20,381 nucleotides of DNA from UBA2040 sp002384725 (GTDB taxonomy: Bacteria; Bacteroidota; Bacteroidia; Flavobacteriales_D; Crocinitomicaceae), in contig CAWUXE010000018.1 of the NCBI GenBank assembly GCA_963926475.1, positions 1 to 20,381 of the forward strand. The letters are read 5' to 3'. Position 1 is the first letter of the stretch; each line of letters begins with the position of its first letter. This document shows positions 6,611 to 14,649 of this stretch, in pieces. Under the pieces are notes generated by a model. That model saw only the letters and a list, made by a program, of their open reading frames with translations, had not been told where the DNA came from and ran no database searches. The position numbers were made by a program, and so were the translations under genes.

Positions 6611-8074
6611 ATGCAGAAAAAATTCTTTTCCAATCTTCTTTTGCTAATGGTTTTGAATCTTTTGATAAAGCCAATTGCGATTTTTGGAATAGACTCTGGT
6701 GTTCAAAATCGAGTGGGTGCAGAGGAGTACGGATTATATTTCACCTTGCTCAATCTCTCTTTTCTTTTCAATATTATTCTCGATCTCGGCATCAACAATT
6801 TTACAACTAAGAATGTCGCTCAATATCCCAAAATAGTTTCGCGCTACATCAGTAAAATGATGGGATTTCGATTGTTGTTGTTTGTCGTTTATGTGGTCAT
6901 AACAATCATCATGGCGCTCGTTATGGGTTACGACAAAGCTGATTTCGGTTTACTTGGATTCCTCATTTTGAATCAGTTTTTCGTCGTCCTCATTGCCTAT
7001 GCACGAAGTCATTTTGCGGGTATGTTGTACTTCAAATTGGACGCTATGTTCTCCGTGCTCGATCGTTTGTTGCTCATCTTGATTTGCGGGGCACTCTTTT
7101 GGTACACCGATGCTTTCAAAATAGAATGGTTTATCTGGATCCAAACGGTTTGTTATTCAATCGTACTTGTCGCAGCATTTTGGATGCTATCGCGAAAAAT
7201 CGGCATCCCGAAAATCAAATTGGACGTTCCCTTTGCCTTAACCGTTGTGCGCAAAAGTTTGCCCTACGCCATATTCATTCTCTTCATGATGTTGTACACG
7301 CGTTTGGATTCCATCATGGTCGAACGCTTGCATGCAGATGGCGCATATGAAGCCGGAGTGTATGCCCAAGGCTTCCGCCTTTTGGATGCTTTCTTTATGT
7401 TTGGAATGCTTTTCACGGGATTATTATTGCCTCTTTTCACCTTTCAAATGAAAGACAAAGCGGAGAATTTAAAACTCTTGTTCCTGTCTTCTAAATTATT
7501 GATTGGAGGTGCCATTCTTCTCTCCTTTCTCTGCTATTTCAATGCCGAAACCATCCTATCGTGGATTTATAAAAACGACATTCAGGCGTCGATACCGTCT
7601 TTCCAATGGCTGATGTTGAGCTTCGTTGCCATGGGCGTTTCCTTAATTTTCGGAACGTATTTGACTGCGGCCGATGAACTGAAATTCCTCAATAAAACCG
7701 CTGCCGCCGGCATCGTCATCAATATAAGTTTGAATTTTTATTGGATCGCAACCTACGGGGCAGAAGGGGCGGCATGGGCAACGGTCATCACGCAAACCTT
7801 TATTGCCGGAGTACAAGGATTCTACGTTGTACGTGCTTTCGGCGCAAGAACGTTTCAGAATTACGGATTTCAACTGATTCTAATTCTCTTTATTTTTTGG
7901 TTCGGTTTGAGTTACCTGCATCCGTATTTGGCGTATCCAATTCTAACGGAAATTGCTCTTGGAATAATAATATTGGTGGTCTTGCGTTTTTGGAACGTCA
8001 AAGAAATGATTTTACTCGCGTCGCAGAAGGGCTTGTCGCCCGAAAATAATAAGGATGAGGTTGAAAAGCTTTAA
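6611..8074 (+). CDS. Wzx-type oligosaccharide flippase (MOP superfamily)
   Basis: A 487-residue integral membrane protein with about 12-14 hydrophobic helices and short basic loops. The N-terminal helix with KPIAIFGIDSGVQNRVGAEEYGLYF (about residues 21-45, with GxxEYGLY) and the following LDLGINNFTTKNVAQ segment are typical of polysaccharide exporters of the Wzx/RfbX type. Such proteins move undecaprenyl-diphosphate-linked sugar units across the inner membrane. The next two genes encode a chain-length regulator and a ligase/polymerase, which fits a Wzx/Wzy-type export route. The gene ends in a charged cytoplasmic tail. Function is firm at family level; the sugar substrate is unknown. Confidence 0.88.
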   Translation: MQKKFFSNLLLLMVLNLLIKPIAIFGIDSGVQNRVGAEEYGLYFTLLNLSFLFNIILDLGINNFTTKNVAQYPKIVSRYISKMMGFRLLLFVVYVVITIIMALVMGYDKADFGLLGFLILNQFFVVLIAYARSHFAGMLYFKLDAMFSVLDRLLLILICGALFWYTDAFKIEWFIWIQTVCYSIVLVAAFWMLSRKIGIPKIKLDVPFALTVVRKSLPYAIFILFMMLYTRLDSIMVERLHADGAYEAGVYAQGFRLLDAFFMFGMLFTGLLLPLFTFQMKDKAENLKLLFLSSKLLIGGAILLSFLCYFNAETILSWIYKNDIQASIPSFQWLMLSFVAMGVSLIFGTYLTAADELKFLNKTAAAGIVINISLNFYWIATYGAEGAAWATVITQTFIAGVQGFYVVRAFGARTFQNYGFQLILILFIFWFGLSYLHPYLAYPILTEIALGIIILVVLRFWNVKEMILLASQKGLSPENNKDEVEKL

Positions 8075-8093
8075 AATTATAACGCTATCTTCG
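8061..8093 (+). promoter_or_regulatory. Possible internal promoter before the Wzz-like gene
   Basis: TTG (8061-8063) and TATCTTCG (8086-8093) are separated by 22 nt, close to the Bacteroidota promoter layout with one mismatch in the -7 box. The expected start site leaves a leader of about 30 nt before the ATG at 8132. It would let the last two operon genes be transcribed separately. Confidence 0.4.
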
Positions 8094-8131
8094 CGCCTGT
8101 TTACAACTTGGGTTAGAACGAATTAAGTACA

Positions 8132-9127
8132 ATGGAACAAAACGAAACACATTTAGAAGAAGAAAGACAGAATTTATTGGTCTTTATCTGGAAAAACCGG
8201 CGAATAATTTTGATGGTCACAGCAGCAGCAGCCATTATTTCATTGGTTGTTTCTTTCTTTTTAACGCCGCTTTACAAGTCCCAAGCAGTTGTTTTCCCTG
8301 CCGCGACGAGTACGGTTTCCTTTTCCGAACAAAGAAACGCGAAAGCTTCGTCGATGGATTTTGGTGAAGAAGAACAAGCGGAACAATTGGTGCAAATTCT
8401 TAAATCGTCTAAAATTCGAAATATCTTAATCGAGCGTTTCGATTTGTTCAAGAATTACGATATCGATTTGTCCGACGTAAACAAAAACTTCAAACTGAAC
8501 AAAGCGTATAACAATCACATCCAATTCAATAGAACACGCTATGGTTCCATCGAAATAGATGTATTGGACAAAAACCCTGAATTGGCCGCTACCATTGCCA
8601 ACAAAATTGTCGATTTGATTGACACCGTGAAGAACGAAATGGTTCAGGAACGAACGATACCGGCTTTTGAAATTAATCAACGAAAACGGGGAATGCTTGA
8701 ATCACAAATGAAAAAACTGCAAGCTGAAATGGATTCACTGTCCGTGAATGGAGTTGTTCCTACGGAAAGTAGAGCGAATTTGTACCAAGCATACAACGAT
8801 GCAAGTGCGGCAAAAGATAAGGCGTTTTTCCAGAATCAAATCGATGTCAATTTGCAATTTGGAGCTAAATTCGACGGACTTCAAATGCTTCGTGATGAAA
8901 TGATTGTGAAATTGGCGAAGTTCGAAGATTCATACGAGCAAGCTGAATCCGATGCCAACACGCTTTTCAACCACAAGTTTATTGTGGAATCAGCAGTAAT
9001 TGCAGATAAAAAAGACCGACCGAAAAAGGCCATTATTATTCTAATGGCGACTTTTGGGGCTTTCTTTTTTATGGTTTTCGCGCTTCTTTTGCGTGAACGT
9101 TTCAAAGAATTGAAGAGAATCGCCTAA
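8132..9127 (+). CDS. Wzz-like polysaccharide chain-length determinant
   Basis: A 331-residue inner-membrane protein of the Wzz/FepE class, which controls the length of polysaccharide chains. It has a cytoplasmic N-terminus, a first transmembrane helix at about 24-45, the short TPLYKSQAVVFPA segment just after it (45-57), typical of Wzz N-terminal domains, and a long, largely helical periplasmic region. A second helix follows at about 299-320, preceded by the proline-containing DRPKKA. There is no C-terminal tyrosine kinase domain and no Walker motif, so it is the kinase-less type. It is followed by the ligase gene with a 1-nt overlap (TAATG), indicating translational coupling. Confidence 0.85.
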   Translation: MEQNETHLEEERQNLLVFIWKNRRIILMVTAAAAIISLVVSFFLTPLYKSQAVVFPAATSTVSFSEQRNAKASSMDFGEEEQAEQLVQILKSSKIRNILIERFDLFKNYDIDLSDVNKNFKLNKAYNNHIQFNRTRYGSIEIDVLDKNPELAATIANKIVDLIDTVKNEMVQERTIPAFEINQRKRGMLESQMKKLQAEMDSLSVNGVVPTESRANLYQAYNDASAAKDKAFFQNQIDVNLQFGAKFDGLQMLRDEMIVKLAKFEDSYEQAESDANTLFNHKFIVESAVIADKKDRPKKAIIILMATFGAFFFMVFALLLRERFKELKRIA

Positions 9128-10566
9128 TGCACTTTCTTCGCTCGAATATTGGATTGGGTCTCGCGGGGCTGCTTTACATCCTGTTTTCGGCGTACTTCAT
9201 TTGGTTCGATCAAGCGTATTTCTCTCTCCTTTCCATCGGATTATTATTCATTTATTTTGCCGTCTATTATTCCGAGTACAGCTTTCTAGCCTTGGCATTT
9301 CTGACTCCGCTCAGCATCAATATTGAAGAATACACCAATAGTTTCGGACTTTTCATCCCAACGGAACCTTTGCTATTTGGAATGATGCTTTTACTCATCA
9401 TGCAAGAAGCGAGAAAAGGATTTATTCCCAAACATGTATGGCGAAGTCCTATTTTCATTGCTGCTGCAGGATATGTGACCTGGCTTTTATTGAGTACAAT
9501 TAGCTCATCAGAGCCGCTTGCTTCTATAAAGTTTGTCATCGCGAAACTGTGGTTTTTCGTCCCACTTTTGCTCTTGGGGCCCATTGTTTTCGGTAAGAAG
9601 AAAAACATTCAAACCTTCCTTTGGTTGTTCGTCATCGGAATGGTTATTGCGGTATTGTACACCGTTACTTTCCACGCGACCTATAGTTTTGGCGAAAAAG
9701 AAAGTCACTGGGTGATGTGGCCATTTTTCAAGGACCATACGATTTATGGTGCCATTGTCGCGCTGACTTTGTTGTTGGCAATCGGATTGTATCAGAGCAA
9801 AAAATACACCTTACTCACCCAAGTCGTTTTGATTTCGATGATAGCCGTTTTAGCGATCGGGCTTTACTTTTCTTATACGCGAGCTGCATGGTTGAGTGTG
9901 GTGGGTGCCTTTGGAATTGGCTTGGTAATAAAACTTAGAATCAAATTTTTGTACTTGTTTGGTGTCACTACTTTTCTGGGAATAACCTTGTTCTTTTCAT
10001 GGGACAATCTTCAGATGGAATTGGCGAGAAACAAGCAAGACCACACCACCGAAGATTTTGGTGAACGCATACAGAGTGCTACGAATGTCACAACAGACGC
10101 CTCTAATTTGGAACGACTCAATCGCTGGTCGTGCGCCTGGGAAATGTTCAAAGAACGCCCAGTTATGGGGTTCGGACCTGGAACCTACGCTTTTGAATAT
10201 GCCCGTTTTCAAGCCCCAGAAAACCTTACGATTATTTCCACCAATTTTGGCGATGCCGGAAATTCGCACAGCGAATATTTGGGTCCACTTTCCGAGACAG
10301 GCTTGCCGGGATTGATCTTTTTCTTGATTTTAATTGGCTTCGTTTTCTACAAAGGCATCCGACTTCACTTGGATTGGCCAGCTGAGGACAAGGAGATTAA
10401 ACAACTACTTTTCTTCATGATTTTGGCCTTGTCGTCGTATTTCATTCACGGTTTTTTGAACAATTATCTGGATACGGATAAAGCTAGTGTTCCTATCTGG
10501 GGAATAGCGGCAATTTTTATTGCTTTGGAGTTTAGGTTGAAAGGGCTGAAGAACATTGACGGTTGA
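9127..10566 (+). CDS. O-antigen ligase / polymerase family membrane protein
   Basis: A 479-residue protein with about 12 hydrophobic segments and one large extracytoplasmic loop near the C-terminus (about 290-385). Conserved features of the Wzy/WaaL family are FKDHTIYGA (201-209), the SYTRAAWLS block (249-257) with Arg252, the loop with RWSCAWEMFKERPVMGFGPGT (about 333-353), and NSHSEYLGPLSETGLPG (379-395) containing the family histidine H381. WaaL and Wzy proteins share this layout, so ligation to a lipid carrier and polymerisation are both possible. The overlap with the Wzz-like gene and the nearby flippase support a joint role in polysaccharide assembly. This is the last gene of the operon. 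Confidence 0.85.
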   Translation: MHFLRSNIGLGLAGLLYILFSAYFIWFDQAYFSLLSIGLLFIYFAVYYSEYSFLALAFLTPLSINIEEYTNSFGLFIPTEPLLFGMMLLLIMQEARKGFIPKHVWRSPIFIAAAGYVTWLLLSTISSSEPLASIKFVIAKLWFFVPLLLLGPIVFGKKKNIQTFLWLFVIGMVIAVLYTVTFHATYSFGEKESHWVMWPFFKDHTIYGAIVALTLLLAIGLYQSKKYTLLTQVVLISMIAVLAIGLYFSYTRAAWLSVVGAFGIGLVIKLRIKFLYLFGVTTFLGITLFFSWDNLQMELARNKQDHTTEDFGERIQSATNVTTDASNLERLNRWSCAWEMFKERPVMGFGPGTYAFEYARFQAPENLTIISTNFGDAGNSHSEYLGPLSETGLPGLIFFLILIGFVFYKGIRLHLDWPAEDKEIKQLLFFMILALSSYFIHGFLNNYLDTDKASVPIWGIAAIFIALEFRLKGLKNIDG

Positions 10567-10708
10567 CCAATTCGGTGTTCTTCTTCAATCTGAATTAAGT
10601 CAAGTTCATTTTCGTCACATTTGATTCACTCGGGTTATTTTACCCTTGAACTCAGCAGTTCTTTTGCCAGGCCTTCCTTCTTTTCCCGTTCTTTATTTTT
10701 TTAAGATT

Positions 10709-10745
10709 TAATAAAGTCTTGAAAGACGTCTTTCAAGATAATAAA
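10709..10745. repeat. Perfect 22-bp palindrome flanked by 7-bp direct repeats
   Basis: Positions 10717-10738 are their own reverse complement; each half reads TCTTGAAAGAC and the centre is GACGTC. Directly outside are two copies of TAATAAA (10709-10715 and 10739-10745). There is no T run, so it is not a normal terminator. It could be a binding site for a dimeric regulator, or a tiny inserted palindrome with a target duplication. The AT-rich repeat could be chance. Confidence 0.7.
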
Positions 10746-10829
10746 CGGTTACTTAACTTTATCTCTTTTTTGGCAAACATGAGACTGACGTTTTAAAGTC
10801 TGTTTAAAGGCGATTTTGTTCAAGCAAAA

Positions 10830-10861
10830 AGCTTAAAGCCAAAAGCATTCGGCTTTAAGCT
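10830..10861. repeat. 11-bp hairpin upstream of the ileS promoter box
   Basis: AGCTTAAAGCC (10830-10840) and GGCTTTAAGCT (10851-10861) pair perfectly around a 10-nt loop. The right arm occupies the place where a -33 element for the box at 10871 would be. It lies upstream of the expected start site, so it is a DNA element rather than part of the mRNA leader. Possible operator. Confidence 0.6.
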
Positions 10862-10870
10862 AACTTTCCC

Positions 10871-10878
10871 TATCTTTG
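10871..10878 (+). promoter_or_regulatory. -7 promoter box of ileS
   Basis: TATCTTTG matches TAnnTTTG perfectly and ends 21 nt before the ATG at 10900. The expected start site at about 10884-10886 leaves a leader of roughly 15 nt. This placement rules out the in-frame TTG at 10876 as the start codon, because it lies inside the box. Confidence 0.55.
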
Positions 10879-10899
10879 CCCCTCGAAAACCGCACAAAA

Positions 10900-13800
10900 A
10901 TGTCCAAAAAATATCCCGTTTACGAAGGTTTAGATTTACCAAAAGTTGCCGACAAGATTCAAGAGAATTGGAAACAAAACCAAATTTTTGAAAAATCGAT
11001 TTCGGAACACGAAGGAGATCCGTCGTTTGTTTTTTACGAAGGGCCACCCTCTGCCAACGGTATGCCTGGGATTCACCATGTTATGGGAAGAGCGATCAAA
11101 GATATTTTTTGTCGATACAAAACGCTCAAAGGATTTCAAGTACAGCGAAAAGCGGGTTGGGATACCCATGGTTTACCTGTAGAATTAAGCGTAGAAAAAG
11201 CACTCGGAATTACAAAAGAAGATATTGGAATAAAAATTTCGGTGGAAGAATACAACAAAGCGTGTCGCAAAACCGTGATGCAATACACTGATGTTTGGAA
11301 TAATCTGACGGAAAAAATGGGCTATTGGGTCGACATGAGCCATCCCTACATCACCTATGAACCCAAGTATATGGAGTCGGTTTGGTGGTTGCTCGGTCAA
11401 TTGTACAAAAAGAATTTAATTTATAAAGGATACACGATTCAGCCGTATTCTCCTAAAGCGGGAACAGGATTGTCGTCTCACGAAATTAACCAACCGGGGG
11501 CATATCGTGATGTGACGGATACTTCGTGTGTCGCACAGTTTAAATTGATCGATGGAACTACTTCTCCCTTTGAAGGGAGATTGCCAGGGAAGACAGATTC
11601 AAATGATGATACCTTCCTCCTAGCTTGGACAACAACTCCATGGACATTACCTTCAAACACTGCATTAACGGTTGGACCAAAAATTGAATACGTTCTCGTT
11701 AAAACATTCAATCCATATACTTTCCAAAAACAAAACGTCATCCTGGCGAAAAATTTGGTGGGCTACCAATTTGGAAAAGGATTTCAGTCCTTAGAAAACG
11801 AAGACGAACTTTCGAATTACACCGAAGGAGACAAGCAGATTCCTTTCTTTATTGCTGACGAGTGTCTAGGTAAAGATTTGATCGGGGTACGTTACGAGCA
11901 ATTGCTTCCTTACGCGCAGCCAGCCGAAAATCCGGAAAAAGCATTTGTGGTTATCGGAGGAGATTTCGTGACAATTGACGACGGAACAGGAATTGTCCAC
12001 ACTGCACCCACTTTCGGAGCAGACGATGCAAAAGTCGCTGCAGACGCTGGCGTTCCTGGTATGTTGGTCGATGACGGAAATGGAAATTTAGTTCCTTTAG
12101 TTGATTTACAAGGAAAATTTAGACCAGAAATGGGAGAATTGGCCGGATTGTACGTTAAAAACGAATATTACGAAGACGGTCAAGCGCCCGATAAATCTGT
12201 AGATGTTTTGATTTCCATCGATTTGAAAACAAGAAATCGCGCTTTCAAAGTAGAAAAATATGTCCACAGTTACCCACATTGCTGGAGAACGGACAAACCG
12301 ATATTGTATTACCCTTTGGATTCATGGTTTGTTAAAGCGACGGAAGCCAAAGGCAGAATGATGGAATTGAATACCACCATTAATTGGAAACCAGAGTCGA
12401 CAGGTACAGGACGTTTCGGAAAATGGTTGGAGAATTTGAACGATTGGAATCTTTCTCGTTCGCGTTATTGGGGAATTCCTATCCCAATTTGGTCGACCGA
12501 AGATGGCGCTGAACGCGTTTGTATTTCCTCTATCGAAGAATTAAAAACAGCTTGTGACGCTTCTGTTTCAGCTGGAATGATGATAACAAATCCTTTTGCC
12601 GATTTCGAAGTGGGCAACATGTCAAAAGAGAATTACGCGCAAGTCGATTTACATAAAAACTATGTCGATGAAATCGTTTTGGTTTCGCCAAAAGGTGAAG
12701 CAATGCACCGCGAGTCAGATTTGATCGATGTATGGTTCGATTCGGGTTCCATGCCTTATGCGCAAGTGCATTACCCATTCGAAAACAAAGAAGCGATAGA
12801 CAACAGTAAGGCATATCCAGCCGATTTTATTGCGGAAGGAGTGGATCAAACACGAGGTTGGTTCTATACGTTGCATGCCATTGCGACCATGGTGTTCGAT
12901 TCTGTTGCTTACAAAAATGTAGTTTCAAACGGATTGGTTTTGGATAAAAACGGACAAAAAATGTCGAAACGTTTGGGCAATGCTGAGGATCCATTTGAAA
13001 TTTTGCCGAAATACGGTCCCGATGCTACACGTTGGTACATGATTACGAATGCGCAACCGTGGGACAATCTGAAATTTGACAAAGATGGAATTACCGAAGT
13101 ACAACGAAAATTCTTCGGGACTCTATATAATACGTATTCCTTTTTCGCGCTGTATGCAAATATCGACGAGTTCGATTATTCTCAGCCAGATTTACCCATC
13201 AAGGAAAGACCAGAAATCGACCGTTGGATATTGTCGCAATTGAATACCTTGATAAAAGAAGTAGAATCTGCTTTCGAAGCCTACGAGCCAACAAGAGCTG
13301 GACGTGCTATTCAAGATTTCACAGTCGATCATTTATCGAATTGGTTTGTACGTTTGTCACGCCGCCGATTCTGGAAACAAGGGGCTGATGATCAAAATGA
13401 TAAACTTTCGGCCTATCAAACCTTGTTTACATGTTTGGAAGCGATATCGATTTTAAGTTCGCCGATTTCACCTTTCTTCATGGATCAGTTGTATTTGGAT
13501 TTACAATCTGTAAAAGGAGGAACCAAAGAATCTGTGCATTTGGCCGACTTCCCGAAAGTGGACGAAAGCTTGATTGATACCGACTTGGAAAAACAAATGG
13601 AGATTGCTCAAAAAGTGTCTTCTTTGGTGCTAGGATTGCGTAAAAAAGAAAGAATTCGTGTTCGTCAACCCCTTCAAAAAATAATGGTTCCCGCTTTGGA
13701 TCAGGAGTTTGTAAAAAACGTTTTGCACGTTCAAGATTTGATTCTTTCTGAAACAAATGTGAAAGAATTGGAGGTATTGGAAGAAGGAAGCAATGTTTTG

Positions 13801-14325
13801 GTAAAAGGCATAAAACCCAATTTCAAAACCATCGGCCCGAAATATGGAAAACACATGAAAGCAATTGCTGGATTGGTGAGCAAATTCGGTCAACCCGAAA
13901 TTCAAGCGATTGAAAAGAATGGTGGGTGGAATGGCAATGTGAATGGTGAAGCCATCGATTTAACATTAGAAGATTTCGAAATTTCAGCACAAGAAATTCC
14001 GGGACTTTTGGTAGCGAGCGAAGGTTCGTATACGGTTGCCATGGATGTAACCATAACTGATGAATTACGCAAAGAAGGCTTGGCGAGAGAAGTTATCAAT
14101 CGCGTTCAGAACTTCCGAAAAGAAGCTGGATTTGAAGTGACAGATCGTATTGCTATTGTTATGGAAAGTACCGATATTATTCAAGGAGCAGTAGTAGTGA
14201 ATAGAGATTTTATTTGCAACGAAGTATTGGCGAATAGCATCATATTCAATGCTGTTAATGAAAATGCGCTCGTTACAGATATTGAATCTGAAGGTGACAC
14301 CAAGTTGGTTTTAACTAAGGTATAG
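10900..14325 (+). CDS. ileS: Isoleucyl-tRNA synthetase, GXHH-signature type
   Basis: Charges tRNA-Ile with isoleucine in the cytoplasm. The 1141-residue protein carries the class I catalytic domain, with PPSANGMPGIHHVMGR (49-64) at the HIGH position and GWDTHGLPVE (86-95). The CP1 editing domain contains WTTTPWTLPSN (243-253). Further on come the WFDSGSMPYAQ and GVDQTRGWFY blocks and KMSKR (687-691), then a long anticodon-binding C-terminal region. The HIGH signature reads G57-I-H-H60, the exchanged GXHH form, which together with the length suggests the eukaryote-like IleRS2 group. I start it at the ATG at 10900 rather than the TTG at 10876, because the TTG lies within the promoter box and MSKKYPVYEGLDL is a natural N-terminus. 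No T-box is present. Confidence 0.95.
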   Translation: MSKKYPVYEGLDLPKVADKIQENWKQNQIFEKSISEHEGDPSFVFYEGPPSANGMPGIHHVMGRAIKDIFCRYKTLKGFQVQRKAGWDTHGLPVELSVEKALGITKEDIGIKISVEEYNKACRKTVMQYTDVWNNLTEKMGYWVDMSHPYITYEPKYMESVWWLLGQLYKKNLIYKGYTIQPYSPKAGTGLSSHEINQPGAYRDVTDTSCVAQFKLIDGTTSPFEGRLPGKTDSNDDTFLLAWTTTPWTLPSNTALTVGPKIEYVLVKTFNPYTFQKQNVILAKNLVGYQFGKGFQSLENEDELSNYTEGDKQIPFFIADECLGKDLIGVRYEQLLPYAQPAENPEKAFVVIGGDFVTIDDGTGIVHTAPTFGADDAKVAADAGVPGMLVDDGNGNLVPLVDLQGKFRPEMGELAGLYVKNEYYEDGQAPDKSVDVLISIDLKTRNRAFKVEKYVHSYPHCWRTDKPILYYPLDSWFVKATEAKGRMMELNTTINWKPESTGTGRFGKWLENLNDWNLSRSRYWGIPIPIWSTEDGAERVCISSIEELKTACDASVSAGMMITNPFADFEVGNMSKENYAQVDLHKNYVDEIVLVSPKGEAMHRESDLIDVWFDSGSMPYAQVHYPFENKEAIDNSKAYPADFIAEGVDQTRGWFYTLHAIATMVFDSVAYKNVVSNGLVLDKNGQKMSKRLGNAEDPFEILPKYGPDATRWYMITNAQPWDNLKFDKDGITEVQRKFFGTLYNTYSFFALYANIDEFDYSQPDLPIKERPEIDRWILSQLNTLIKEVESAFEAYEPTRAGRAIQDFTVDHLSNWFVRLSRRRFWKQGADDQNDKLSAYQTLFTCLEAISILSSPISPFFMDQLYLDLQSVKGGTKESVHLADFPKVDESLIDTDLEKQMEIAQKVSSLVLGLRKKERIRVRQPLQKIMVPALDQEFVKNVLHVQDLILSETNVKELEVLEEGSNVLVKGIKPNFKTIGPKYGKHMKAIAGLVSKFGQPEIQAIEKNGGWNGNVNGEAIDLTLEDFEISAQEIPGLLVASEGSYTVAMDVTITDELRKEGLAREVINRVQNFRKEAGFEVTDRIAIVMESTDIIQGAVVVNRDFICNEVLANSIIFNAVNENALVTDIESEGDTKLVLTKV

Positions 14326-14370
14326 ATAGAGCAAAAAACATCAGTTGATTATTTCAACTCATAAAAAAAC

Positions 14371-14398
14371 GCCCCCTACTTTAAAAGTGAGAGGGCCT
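14371..14398. terminator. Terminator between ileS and the small secreted protein gene
   Basis: GCCCCCTACTTT (14371-14382) pairs with the AAAAGTGAGAGGGC side (to 14396), with one mismatch and a bulge. It is followed on the plus strand by CTTTCTTATTTT, and an A run lies before it (14363-14369), giving a T run on the minus strand. It can therefore serve both ileS and the minus-strand gene ending at 14423. Confidence 0.7.
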
Positions 14399-14422
14399 TT
14401 CTTATTTTGCGTCAACAATTAA

Positions 14423-14626
14423 TTAGTTTGTAATGGTATAGATTCCGATAGGTGACAATTCAAGGTAAATATCACTTTTATCCGATTTGTAATTTCCATA
14501 GTGATGTGCGTATGGAGCAGTCAAAGCCAGACTTTCCGGAGGAAGGGGTTTAGCAAATTCAAAGTAAATCTGAGATATTCCTAAAAAAGGTAAAATTAGC
14601 AGGCCAAGCAGGGCAGTTTTTTTCAT
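14423..14626 (-). CDS. Small secreted protein of unknown function
   Basis: A 67-residue protein with a clear signal peptide (MKKTALLGLLILPFLGISQ, 1-19) and a mature part of about 48 residues. The mature part contains PYAHHYGNYKS and IYLELSPIGIYTITN, so it is probably beta-rich, and it has no cysteine for lipidation. I do not recognise the family. The segment looks like the beginning of longer secreted proteins, so a shortened relic is possible, but nothing of a continuation lies between the stop codon and the terminator. Support for a real gene: the signal peptide, its position ending at a bidirectional terminator, and its own strand in an otherwise empty 324-nt gap. It is divergent from recJ, with only 23 nt between the start codons. 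Confidence 0.6.
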   Translation of the reverse strand: MKKTALLGLLILPFLGISQIYFEFAKPLPPESLALTAPYAHHYGNYKSDKSDIYLELSPIGIYTITN

Positions 14627-14636
14627 AACTTAAAGG

Positions 14637-14644
14637 TAAATTCG
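14637..14644 (+). promoter_or_regulatory. Possible -7 box directly before recJ
   Basis: TAAATTCG ends 5 nt before the ATG at 14650, the same spacing and nearly the same sequence as before the gene at 1713. If active, the recJ transcript would be leaderless or almost so. No clear -33 element was seen. Confidence 0.35.
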
Positions 14645-14649
14645 TACTT

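Larger units (their letters stand above)
10567..10899. other. Non-coding region between the polysaccharide operon and ileS
   Basis: This stretch of 333 nt has no credible gene. It begins with a weak 8-bp inverted repeat spanning the operon's end (10548-10555 with 10576-10583, 20-nt loop), which has no T run and is a poor terminator. It also holds a 22-bp perfect palindrome (10717-10738), an 11-bp hairpin (10830-10861) and the ileS -7 box (10871-10878). Confidence 0.7.

Noticed and set aside
10548..10583. Terminator at the end of the polysaccharide operon
   Set aside because: The stem has only 8 bp with a 20-nt loop, overlaps the stop codon and has no T run. It is noted only as a weak inverted repeat.
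10567..10899. T-box riboswitch controlling ileS
   Set aside because: No T-box sequence or antiterminator was seen, the predicted mRNA leader is only about 15 nt, and T-boxes are not expected in Bacteroidota.
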